A DNA stretch of 12,609 nucleotides from the NCBI GenBank assembly GCA_964498075.1, contig CAZCGA010000166.1:1-12609 (forward strand), read 5' to 3'. The notes under the pieces were generated by a model. The model searched no databases, was not told the origin of the DNA, and saw nothing but the letters and a program-made list of their open reading frames with translations. This document shows positions 1 to 6,574 of this stretch, one piece after another (position 1 is the first letter of the stretch; each line of letters starts with the position of its first letter). The stretch is from CAZCGA01 sp964498075. Its GTDB lineage: Bacteria > Desulfobacterota > Binatia > HRBIN30. The position numbers and the translations under genes were made by a program.

Positions 1-1148
1 CCGCGCTCGTACTGCGTGCCGACCATGTAGCCGGTGATGTTCTGCAGGAAGAGCAACGGTACGTCGATCTTGTTGCACAGCTGGATGAACTGCGCCGCCT
101 TCTGCGACGAGTCGGAGAACAGGATGCCGTTGTTGCCGAGGATGCCGATCGGATAGCCGTGCAGGTGCGCCCAGCCGGTGACCAGCGTGGTGCCGTAGTT
201 CGCCTTGAACTCCTCGAAGCGCGAGCCGTCGACAATGCGCGCGATGACCTCGCGCACGTCGAACGGTTTGCGAACGTCGATCGAGCCGATCCCGAGCAGC
301 TCTTCGGGATCGTAGCGCGGCTCCTCCGGCGTGCGCATCTTCGCCTCGCCGAGCTTGCGCCAGTTGAGATGTGCGACAATCTCGCGGCCGAGACGAATGG
401 CATCGGGCTCGTTCTCGGCGAGATAGTCGGAGACGCCGGAGACGCGGCTGTGCATCTCGGCGCCGCCGAGCGACTCCTCGTCGGCGTCCTCGTTGGTGGC
501 CATTTTCACCAACGGCGGCCCGCCGAGGAAGACCTTGGCGCCGCCCTTCACCATGACCACGTAGTCCGACATTCCCGGTACGTAGGCGCCGCCCGCGGTC
601 GAGCTGCCGAAGACGAGACAGATCGTCGGGATACGTTCCGCCGAGCGCCGCGTCAGGTCGCGGAAGCTGCGCCCGCCGCGCACGAAGATCTTGGCTTGCT
701 CGGGAAGGTCGGCACCGGCGGACTCAGTGAGGTTGATGACCGGCAGCCGGTTCTGCTGCGCGATGTCCATGGCGCGGAAGCTTTTGTCGAGCGTAGTCGG
801 ATTGCTTGCGCCGCCCTTCATGGTCGGATCGTTGGCGAAGATCGCGCACTCGACGCCGCTCACGACGCCGATGCCGGTGACCACGCTGCCGCCGAGGGCA
901 TACTCCGTGCCCCAGCCGGCAAGCGGTGAGAGCTCGAGAAACGGCGAGTCGCGATCGATGAGCAGCTCGATGCGCTCGCGCACCATCAGCTTGCCGCGTT
1001 CGCGATGTCGTGTCACATACTTCTCTCCGCCGCCGGCGCTGGCCAGCGCCAGCTGCTCGTCGAGGTACTTCACCTGCTCCAGCATGCCGGCGTAGTTGAC
1101 GCGGTACGCCTCGGAGCGGGGATCGACGCGGGTGGGGAGAGCTTCCAT
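1..1148 (-). CDS. Acyl-CoA carboxylase, carboxyltransferase (beta) subunit, 3'-truncated by window edge
   Basis: Transfers the carboxyl group from carboxybiotin to an acyl-CoA, working with a separate biotin carboxylase/BCCP alpha subunit in the cytoplasm. The frame is open from ATG at 1148 to the left edge: 382 codons of an expected ~535. Seen: N-terminal VDPRSEAYR and GGGEK (residues 8-42), RHRERGKLMVRERI (47-60), the crotonase-fold oxyanion segment GSSTAGGAYVPGM (181-193), and the second-domain motif GILFSDSSQKAAQFIQLC (341-358). These match the methylcrotonoyl-CoA / geranyl-CoA carboxylase beta group better than AccD of fatty-acid synthesis, which carries a zinc finger. It lies downstream of an acyl-CoA dehydrogenase on the same strand, as in Liu/Atu clusters, so 3-methylcrotonyl-CoA or a longer branched enoyl-CoA is the likely substrate. 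The C-terminal third that would help separate these is outside the window. The start agrees with family N-termini although no clear Shine-Dalgarno precedes it. Confidence 0.93.
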   Translation of the reverse strand, partial: MEALPTRVDPRSEAYRVNYAGMLEQVKYLDEQLALASAGGGEKYVTRHRERGKLMVRERIELLIDRDSPFLELSPLAGWGTEYALGGSVVTGIGVVSGVECAIFANDPTMKGGASNPTTLDKSFRAMDIAQQNRLPVINLTESAGADLPEQAKIFVRGGRSFRDLTRRSAERIPTICLVFGSSTAGGAYVPGMSDYVVMVKGGAKVFLGGPPLVKMATNEDADEESLGGAEMHSRVSGVSDYLAENEPDAIRLGREIVAHLNWRKLGEAKMRTPEEPRYDPEELLGIGSIDVRKPFDVREVIARIVDGSRFEEFKANYGTTLVTGWAHLHGYPIGILGNNGILFSDSSQKAAQFIQLCNKIDVPLLFLQNITGYMVGTQYER

Positions 1149-1159
1149 TGTCAGGCGAG

Positions 1160-1292
1160 GAAGGGAGAATGAGAAACAGGAAACCCGAAACGCGAAATGA
1201 GAAACAGGTAAACGTGCGGAGCGCCTCGCTGGCCGCGTTCACCATTCGCCGGTTTCGAATCTCCGGTTTCCTGTTTCCGGTTTCTCATTGGC
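1160..1292. repeat. Cluster of GAAAC-type short direct and inverted repeats in an intergenic gap
   Basis: The 151-bp gap between the dehydrogenase and the carboxylase is built largely from variations of GAAAC(C/A)GG. The 13-mer AATGAGAAACAGG occurs at 1168-1180 and again at 1196-1208. On the opposite strand, 1270-1289 reads AATGAGAAACCGGAAACAGG, so AATGAGAAACNGGAAAC forms an inverted repeat with 1168-1184 around a loop of about 85 nt. More GGTTTC units lie at 1250-1270. The block is less GC-rich than the flanking genes. It could fold in the dehydrogenase-carboxylase transcript, or be a dispersed intergenic repeat. No function is visible. Confidence 0.7.
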
Positions 1293-1299
1293 CCCGTCT

Positions 1300-2454
1300 T
1301 CAAATCCGCAGCATCTTCGCCACGACCTGCTTCATCACCTCATCGGCACCGCCGCCGATGGCGGCCAGACGCGAGTCGACGAAGGCACGCCCGGCGGCGT
1401 TTTCGTACATGTAGCCGGCGCCGCCGAAGAGCTGCACACAGGTGGTTGCGACGTACTGGTTCATGGTGGTGCAAAACACCTTGGCCATCGAGATGTCGAG
1501 CGTCGCATCCTCGTTGCGCACCATCTTGCGGATGCAACGGTACGAGAGCTCCTGCGCCGCGGTGATCTGGATCATCATGTCGACGAACTTGAACTGGTTG
1601 ACCTGCATCTTCGACAGCGGCTTTCCAAAAGCGATGCGCTCCTGGCAGTGCTTGAGCGTCGTCTCCCACAGCTGGCGCGCAGTCACCGGCGCGGTCACCA
1701 CCACCACCATGCGTTCATCCTGGAACTGCATCATCTGCTGCTGAAAGCCGCGGTTGGGGTCGCCGATGGTATTGGTGATCGGCACGCGCACGTCTTCGAA
1801 GAACAGCAGCCCGGTGTCGGAGCCCTTGTTGCCGATCTTGTCGAGCAGTTGGTAGGTGAACCCTGGCGAGTCGGTCGGCACGATGATCTGGCTGAAGCCG
1901 CCGTAGCCGGCCTCCGGATCGGTGACCGCGAGCAGGCACAGCCAGTCGGCGGTGGCGGCATTGGTGATGAAGATCTTCGAGCCGTTGATCACCCAGTCGT
2001 CGCCGTCGCGCACGGCGCGCGTCTTGATCCCGGCGACGTCGGAGCCGGCGGCCGGCTCGGTGACCGCGATCGCTGCAACGTGCTCGCCGCGGATCGCCGG
2101 CACCAGGTACTTCTGCTTCAGCTCCTCGCTCCCAAAGCGGTGCAATGCCGGCGTCGCCATGTCGGTCTGCACGGTGATGCCCATGCACACCCCGGCGTTG
2201 TCGCACTGCGCCAGCTCTTCGAGGAAGACGGCGTGGTAGGAGTAGTCGAGCCCAAGCCCACCATACTTCTGATCGTAACGGATGCCGAGCAACCCTAGCT
2301 CGCCCATCTTGGGGTAAAGCGACGTGTCGAACCGTCCGATCTTGTCGAACTCGCGCGCCCGCGGCACCAACTCGGTCTGCACGAACTTGCGCACCGTTTC
2401 GCGAAATGCCTGGTGCTCGCGGCTGCCGTAGATGTCTTCGCCCGGGGTGTACAT
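1300..2454 (-). CDS. Acyl-CoA dehydrogenase, IVD/LCAD-like active-site layout
   Basis: FAD flavoenzyme introducing an alpha,beta double bond into an acyl-CoA and passing electrons to ETF; 384 aa, normal length. Seen: FAD/substrate motifs AVTEPAAGSDVAGIKTRA (130-147) and NGSKIFITNA (157-166), the middle beta-domain GNKGSDTGLLFFEDVRVP (208-225), QERIAFGKPLSKMQ (271-284), and QLFGGAGYMYE (341-351). Where most family members have the catalytic Glu (ARDxRxxxIxEG) it reads IGGGADEVM (366-374). A Glu is instead present in QDER (E247), the alternative base position used by isovaleryl-CoA and long-chain enzymes. The start at 2454 is chosen over the far-upstream open frame because GGAGGGCGCAGC immediately precedes this ATG, the protein begins as the family does, and the extension lies antisense to another gene. 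It probably heads an operon with the carboxylase beta subunit downstream, matching isovalerate/leucine or citronellyl-CoA degradation. The exact substrate is not determined. Confidence 0.95.
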   Translation of the reverse strand: MYTPGEDIYGSREHQAFRETVRKFVQTELVPRAREFDKIGRFDTSLYPKMGELGLLGIRYDQKYGGLGLDYSYHAVFLEELAQCDNAGVCMGITVQTDMATPALHRFGSEELKQKYLVPAIRGEHVAAIAVTEPAAGSDVAGIKTRAVRDGDDWVINGSKIFITNAATADWLCLLAVTDPEAGYGGFSQIIVPTDSPGFTYQLLDKIGNKGSDTGLLFFEDVRVPITNTIGDPNRGFQQQMMQFQDERMVVVVTAPVTARQLWETTLKHCQERIAFGKPLSKMQVNQFKFVDMMIQITAAQELSYRCIRKMVRNEDATLDISMAKVFCTTMNQYVATTCVQLFGGAGYMYENAAGRAFVDSRLAAIGGGADEVMKQVVAKMLRI

Positions 2455-2476
2455 GCTGCGCCCTCCGATTCCGTTT

Positions 2477-2504
2477 CTTCTAGCGCATGCACGCGCCGGG
2501 TCAA
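2477..2504 (-). promoter_or_regulatory. Candidate sigma70-type promoter for the acyl-CoA dehydrogenase
   Basis: On the minus strand TTGACC (2504-2499) is followed after 16 bp by TAGAAG (2482-2477): 5/6 and 4/6 matches to the housekeeping -35 and -10 boxes. Transcription would start near 2470, leaving about 15 nt of leader containing the GGAGG ribosome site before the ATG at 2454. Prediction by eye only. Confidence 0.42.
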
Positions 2505-2559
2505 ACCGGTCTGGCAGCTTCCCGGGGACCGCGCTACGCTGCACCGGCCTTGCGGTACG

Positions 2560-2588
2560 TTGCCTGAGCGCGGCGACGCAAGTACAAA
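2560..2588 (+). promoter_or_regulatory. Candidate promoter for the lipocalin-like gene (near-leaderless)
   Basis: TTGCCT (2560-2565), a 17-bp spacer, then TACAAA (2583-2588): 4/6 matches to each box with ideal spacing. The implied start site near 2595 leaves only about 7 nt before the ATG at 2602. That would explain why no Shine-Dalgarno is visible there. A weak prediction; it stands back to back with the dehydrogenase promoter candidate. Confidence 0.33.
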
Positions 2589-2601
2589 GCCTGCGAACGA
2601 T

Positions 2602-3972
2602 ATGGGCGATTGGAAACGCTACCCGTACGTACCCGACTGGGGCGATCCGCGCTGGTTCAGGTTTCCCGACGTCGACGGTTACCAGCCGGAGCTCGGTATG
2701 GCGACCTACTTCGTCGATGGCTTCCTGCGCGGCCGCAGCAGCGGTCGTCTGTACGCCTTCATGGTCATCTTCACTGACATGCGCGTCCTGCGTCGCTGGG
2801 TGCGGGCCAGCTTCTACACCTTCGCCCTCTTCGACTGCGACCGGCGCCACTACGGCACCTACACCGACTTCGACTTCCCGCCGCGCATCGCCCGCAGCCA
2901 CAAGCTCGCCGCGACGCCCGGCCACCTGGCGCTGCGCTACCGCGCACCCGCCGGCATGAGCCGCTGGGAGGCGTTGCGCGACGCCGATGGCGCGCTGCGT
3001 CCCTTCGCCTGGGCACTCGAGCTGCATGGCCTCGACCATCACGGTGCAAGCATGACGCTGGAGCTCGAGATCGACGCGACACGCCCACCGGGTCCCCTCG
3101 GCGGCCGCGAGCTCGGCGGCGAGATGATGTTCCTCGGCGCCGAGCGCACCTACTCCTACTTTCAAAGCGGTCTACTCATGCGCGGCCGTCTCGACTGGAA
3201 CGGGCAGAGCGAGGACGTCGACGGTACCGTCGGCTGGATCGATCGCCAGTGGGCGGTGGATGACTTCACGGTACACGAGGACTGGCGCAGCAGTCGCTAT
3301 CGCAATGAGTGGCGCGTGATGCAGTTCGACAACGGCTGGGACATGAGCTGCTTCCATCAGTACAACCGCCACCAACGCAACGCCGTCGTACCGTGGACGG
3401 GCATGTCGGCGCAGGGACCCGCACCCGGCTTCGAGCTGCGCGCGACGCATCGGGTCGAGCTCACCGTGCCGGAGTTCATCCGCAGCCCCGGCGTCGTGCG
3501 CTCACGCATCATGCTCACCAACGGGCCGCGCTATTTTCCGCACCGCTACCGCATGCGTGTGCCGGAGTGGGAGATGGACGTCGAAGCGGAGCCGCTGGTC
3601 GACGCACCGGCGCATCGGCTGCCGATCGAGTACTGGACGGGCCCGGTGCGCATCCGCGGCGTCCTGTTCGGACAGCCGGTCACCGGCTACGGCTTCGACG
3701 AGCGCAGCTGCCCGCGCGTGCGCGATTTCGAGGTGGCCGAGGCGCTGCGGCTCACCGCCGAGCACCTGCCCGACGTGGATGACGACGTCCGCCGTCGGCT
3801 CGCGTATCGGGCCTGGGAGGTCGAGGCGTTGGCGTTGCGCCGCGATCCGAGCGCGGCCGCGGCGCACCTGCGGCGGTACGTGGAACCCCTGGTTGCGAAG
3901 CTGCCGGACGCTGTTCGCCTGCGTGTTGCCGGCCTCGCGCAAGATCTGCTCAGCATTTTGAAAGGAGCCTGA
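2602..3972 (+). CDS. CrtC/AttH-type lipocalin-like protein (carotenoid 1,2-hydratase-related)
   Basis: 456 aa without a signal peptide or membrane segment. The diagnostic part is DVDGTVGWIDRQW (206-217), the DRQW signature of the CrtC/AttH lipocalin-like fold, followed by WRVMQFDNGWDMSCF (237-251) and the C-terminal barrel motif YWTGPVRIRGV (344-354) with PVTGYGFDE (359-367). Aromatic-rich beta strands fill residues 40-200. A charged helical tail of roughly 75 residues (380-456) follows the barrels. CrtC hydrates the end double bond of acyclic carotenoids, but many homologues act elsewhere or have unknown roles, so the reaction here is unassigned. The start at 2602 gives a sensible first residue; further upstream the frame overlaps the divergent dehydrogenase. 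Only 2 nt separate its stop from the SDR gene, and the SDR's ribosome site lies inside its last codons, so the two are co-transcribed. Confidence 0.82.
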   Translation: MGDWKRYPYVPDWGDPRWFRFPDVDGYQPELGMATYFVDGFLRGRSSGRLYAFMVIFTDMRVLRRWVRASFYTFALFDCDRRHYGTYTDFDFPPRIARSHKLAATPGHLALRYRAPAGMSRWEALRDADGALRPFAWALELHGLDHHGASMTLELEIDATRPPGPLGGRELGGEMMFLGAERTYSYFQSGLLMRGRLDWNGQSEDVDGTVGWIDRQWAVDDFTVHEDWRSSRYRNEWRVMQFDNGWDMSCFHQYNRHQRNAVVPWTGMSAQGPAPGFELRATHRVELTVPEFIRSPGVVRSRIMLTNGPRYFPHRYRMRVPEWEMDVEAEPLVDAPAHRLPIEYWTGPVRIRGVLFGQPVTGYGFDERSCPRVRDFEVAEALRLTAEHLPDVDDDVRRRLAYRAWEVEALALRRDPSAAAAHLRRYVEPLVAKLPDAVRLRVAGLAQDLLSILKGA

Positions 3973-3974
3973 CG

Positions 3975-4763
3975 ATGATTCTGGATCGATTTCGACTGAC
4001 GGACAAAGTGGCGATCGTGACCGGCGCCGGGCGCGGCATTGGTGCCGGCTGTGCGCTGGCGTTTGCCGAGATGGGTGCGGACGTGGTGTGTGCCGCGCGC
4101 ACCGCGGAGCAGATCGAGGCGACCGCCGCGCAAGTACGCCGCTTCGGACGACGCGCACTTCCCCTCGAGTGTGATGTCATGAACCGCGAGCAACTCGAAA
4201 ACGTCGTTACCCGCACGATGCAAGAGTTCGGGCGCATCGACGTCCTGGTCAACAACGCCGGCGGCACGGCGCCAACCGAAGCCCTGTTCACCAGCGACCG
4301 CATGTTCGACGAGGCCTTCCACTTCAACGTCACCACGGCGTTCCTGCTCACGCGCCTCTGCGTCCCGCACATGCTGAAAGGGGACGGCGGCGCGGTGGTG
4401 AACATCTCGTCGGGCGCCGGACGTTTTCCCATCCCTGGTTTCGTCGCCTACGGCACGGCCAAGGCGGCGCTGTCGTTCATGACCCGGATACTGGGCCACG
4501 AGTTTGCGCCGCGCGTCCGTGTCAACGCCATCGCGGTCGGCGCCGTGGAGACCAGCGCGCTGGCGCCCTTCCTCGACGAGGATCTGCGCGGCAAGATGTC
4601 GGCGCTCACGCCGATGCGGCGGATCGGTGCCGTCGAGGACATTGCCATCGCTGCCCTGTATCTCGCATCGCCCGCGTCGAGTTGGGTCACCGGCAAGATC
4701 TTCGAGATCGACGGCGGCACCGAAACCTCCAACTGGCCGTTCCCTCCGCCGACGGTTGCGTAG
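3975..4763 (+). CDS. SDR family NAD(P)-dependent oxidoreductase
   Basis: Classical short-chain dehydrogenase/reductase, 262 aa. Seen: nucleotide-binding TGAGRGIG (16-23), CDV (67-69), NNAGG (93-97), structural Asn in FNVTTAF (117-123), catalytic Ser146 in VNISSGAG, Tyr159 and Lys163 in YGTAK, and the PG-loop equivalent reading NAIAVGAVETSAL (184-196). The PG loop is therefore altered (AVG rather than the usual xPG). An Arg at the end of the first strand region (ARTAEQ, 41-46) may favour NADP, but this is only suggestive. Ribosome site AAAGGAG lies 8 nt before the ATG and inside the preceding gene, pointing to translational coupling with the lipocalin-like protein; the pair probably act on the same lipid or isoprenoid alcohol/ketone. 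Resembles the FabG/7-alpha-hydroxysteroid dehydrogenase branch; substrate unknown. Confidence 0.93.
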   Translation: MILDRFRLTDKVAIVTGAGRGIGAGCALAFAEMGADVVCAARTAEQIEATAAQVRRFGRRALPLECDVMNREQLENVVTRTMQEFGRIDVLVNNAGGTAPTEALFTSDRMFDEAFHFNVTTAFLLTRLCVPHMLKGDGGAVVNISSGAGRFPIPGFVAYGTAKAALSFMTRILGHEFAPRVRVNAIAVGAVETSALAPFLDEDLRGKMSALTPMRRIGAVEDIAIAALYLASPASSWVTGKIFEIDGGTETSNWPFPPPTVA

Positions 4764-4771
4764 ATCACTCG

Positions 4772-4810
4772 CCCCTAGGATTCCCCTCCTTACCAAGGAG
4801 GGGCTAGGGG
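4772..4810. terminator. Two-tier palindrome between convergent genes (terminator or REP-like element)
   Basis: CCCCTCCTT (4783-4791), loop ACC, AAGGAGGGG (4795-4803) form a perfect 9-bp stem. Outside it CCCCTAG (4772-4778) pairs with CTAGGGG (4804-4810), leaving a one-sided GATT bulge. It fills the 63-bp space between the SDR stop (4763) and the aldehyde dehydrogenase stop (4827), so it can fold in both transcripts. There is no T-run on either side, so simple intrinsic termination is not assured. I recall similar CCTCCTTACCAAGGAGG palindromes recurring in unrelated bacterial genomes, which would make it a mobile REP-like unit; that is from memory. Confidence 0.65.
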
Positions 4811-4826
4811 AGGTTGATCGGTTGGC

Positions 4827-6338
4827 TCACCAGCCGAATAGCATCCCCATCAGCTGCTCAAGCTGGCGTGCGCGCTTCGTCGAGTAGGGGAACCACGCCG
4901 GCTCGGTCTTGCGCTTGCGCGCCTCGGCGAGGATCGCCTGCCGCACGCAAAACTGCCGCAGCCCTTCGGCGCCGCCGTGGCGCGTGCCGATGCCGCTCTG
5001 CTTGACGCCGCCGAACGGCAGCCCGGGCACTCCGGCGGAGAGCAGGCACTCGTTGACGCAGCAGTTGCCGCTCTCGATGCGCTGCGCCAGCGCGATGCCA
5101 CGCTGCAGATCACGCGTCCACACGCTGCCGCTGAGGCCGTAGCGGCTGTCGTTCGCCAGCTGCACGGCTTGCTCCGCATCGCGGACCGTCATAACGGGGA
5201 TCACCGGTCCGAAGGTTTCCTCCTGCATGATGAGCATGGTGTGGTCGACACCGGCGAGCACGGTAGGTTCGTAGAAGATGCCGGCGCCGTTGTCGCGGCG
5301 CTTCCCGCCCGTAAGCAAGCGGGCGCCCCTCGCTTGGGCGTCGGCGACGTGGCGTTCGACGATGTCGACTTGCCGCGGGCTGGTGAACGGGCCCATGTCG
5401 ATCTCTGCGGTGGCGCCGTTGGACCCGATGCGCAACGCCCCGACGCGTTCGACGAGCTTCTGCGTGAACGCCTCAGCGACGGGCTCTTCGACGTAAACGC
5501 GTTCGACCGACATGCACACCTGGCCGGTCATCAGACAGCCACCCCACGCGGCGGCGTTGGCGGCGCGGTCGAGGTCGGCGTCGCGCAGCACGATCATCGG
5601 ATCTTTACCACCCAGCTCGAGGAGCACGGGCGTGAGCCGACGGCTGGCGCGCTCCATCACGCGGCGGCCGGTCTCTGGCGAGCCGGTCACACAGATCATG
5701 TCGACAAGGTCGACGAGCGCCGCGCCGGTCTCGCCGGCGCCGATCAACACCTGCAGCAGACCGGCAGGCAGGACGCGGTTCATGGCTTCGACGGCGCGCC
5801 GCACCGCCAGCGGCGTGAGCTCCGAGGGCTTGATCACCACGGCGTTGCCCGCGAGCAGCGCCGGTACCGCGTCACCGAGCGCGAGGTTGAGCGGCGCATT
5901 CCACGGACTGATGATGCCCACGACGCCGCGCGGCTTGAAGGTGATGAGCCCGCGTTTGCCGAAGAGCGGGCGCGTGCTGACGCGAATCGGTTCGAGCCAA
6001 GGCGGTGCGCGCCGGGCGAGGTGGCCAAGGTCCATGCACACGCCCATCAGCTCGCCGACGACGTCGAAGCGCGCCTTGCCCGTCTCGCGTTCGAGACGAT
6101 CGAAGATCTCGGCGCGCAGCCGGACCATCTCGCGTCGGGCCTGCTTCAACAGTCGCGCGCGCTGGCGCACCGGCAGGGCGCCCCACGCCGGCTGCGCCGC
6201 GCGCGCCCGTTCCACCGCGGCGCGGACCGCTATCTCAGTGTCGATCGGCAACTCTTCGATGAGGCTGCCACGCGCCGGGTCGCGGACAGCGAGCACCGCC
6301 GTGGAGTCGCCGGCATTACTGCTGAGTTGGATCGCCAT
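4827..6338 (-). CDS. NAD(P)-dependent aldehyde dehydrogenase (ALDH superfamily)
   Basis: Oxidises an aldehyde to the carboxylic acid; 503 aa, full length. Seen: GIISPWNAPL (141-150, Asn147 stabilising the oxyanion), VIKPSE (168-173, Lys170 for cofactor), ELGGKDP (241-247, general base Glu241), catalytic Cys275 in TGQVCMSVERVYV, a QEETFGPVIP segment near residue 370, and GVPGLPFGGVKQSGIGTRHG near residue 455. All catalytic residues are intact. The start at 6338 is supported by GGAGG 7-8 nt upstream. On the minus strand a TATCAT box (6364-6359) about 20 nt before the ATG could be its -10, but no good -35 is seen. The gene stands alone and converges on the SDR operon. An SDR, P450 and acyl-CoA enzymes nearby suggest a hydrophobic alcohol/aldehyde route, but sequence alone does not give the substrate. 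Confidence 0.94.
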   Translation of the reverse strand: MAIQLSSNAGDSTAVLAVRDPARGSLIEELPIDTEIAVRAAVERARAAQPAWGALPVRQRARLLKQARREMVRLRAEIFDRLERETGKARFDVVGELMGVCMDLGHLARRAPPWLEPIRVSTRPLFGKRGLITFKPRGVVGIISPWNAPLNLALGDAVPALLAGNAVVIKPSELTPLAVRRAVEAMNRVLPAGLLQVLIGAGETGAALVDLVDMICVTGSPETGRRVMERASRRLTPVLLELGGKDPMIVLRDADLDRAANAAAWGGCLMTGQVCMSVERVYVEEPVAEAFTQKLVERVGALRIGSNGATAEIDMGPFTSPRQVDIVERHVADAQARGARLLTGGKRRDNGAGIFYEPTVLAGVDHTMLIMQEETFGPVIPVMTVRDAEQAVQLANDSRYGLSGSVWTRDLQRGIALAQRIESGNCCVNECLLSAGVPGLPFGGVKQSGIGTRHGGAEGLRQFCVRQAILAEARKRKTEPAWFPYSTKRARQLEQLMGMLFGW

Positions 6339-6574
6339 CGGGTGTCCCTCCGAAACGCATGATACTCATAGGAAGGCGTCGGCGTCGATGCTGCATCGCG
6401 CACAACCCTCGCTGTTCGTCTCGAGTGCCACTGAGTTCCGCCGGCGCCAGTCGGGCACCTGTCGGGCTTGACGGCGCGCAGCGAAAGGAAGCATCCTTGG
6501 TCTCGCCACCGCTGAGCGGCGACGTCTTGGGCGCCCAGCATTGGCAATCCGCCGGCGAAGGAGGGCGACGACTC
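6339..6574. other. Intergenic region between divergent aldehyde dehydrogenase and globin genes
   Basis: 236 bp separating two divergent starts. It holds the ribosome sites of both genes (CGGAGGG for the dehydrogenase, GAAGGAGGG at 6558-6566 for the globin). A TTGACG lies near 6467 without a convincing -10 at the right distance, and a TATCAT lies on the minus strand at 6359-6364. An open frame continues upstream of the globin start but shows no recognisable protein. I see no operator, riboswitch or terminator that I can support. Confidence 0.5.

Noticed and set aside
159..929. 256-codon plus-strand frame opposite the carboxylase subunit
   Set aside because: Antisense shadow of the edge-truncated carboxylase gene, whose minus-strand frame is continuously open and conserved.
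1160..1292. GAAAC repeats considered as a CRISPR array
   Set aside because: Units are short, irregularly spaced and both direct and inverted; there are no uniform spacers and no cas genes.
1288..2298. 336-codon open frame on the plus strand opposite the acyl-CoA dehydrogenase
   Set aside because: His/Arg/Asp-rich shadow of a high-GC gene; no family motif, while the minus strand encodes an intact enzyme.
2455..3165. Long N-terminal extension of the acyl-CoA dehydrogenase frame to 621 codons
   Set aside because: It lies antisense to the lipocalin-like gene, has no recognisable domain, and the family-type start with GGAGG is at 2454.
3687..4796. 369-codon minus-strand frame across lipocalin-like and SDR genes
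   Set aside because: Crosses two well-supported genes in antisense and resembles no protein family.
4977..6362. 461-codon plus-strand frame opposite the aldehyde dehydrogenase
   Set aside because: Antisense shadow with biased composition; the minus strand has all aldehyde dehydrogenase catalytic residues.
6420..6480. GCCACTG and CAGTCGGGCACCTG words suggesting a cobalamin riboswitch before the globin
   Set aside because: The rest of the B12-box architecture is absent, and the downstream gene is not a B12-related target.
6359..6574. Upstream extension of the globin frame (72 codons)
   Set aside because: No globin-like sequence before the MASQ start, and a good ribosome site precedes 6575.
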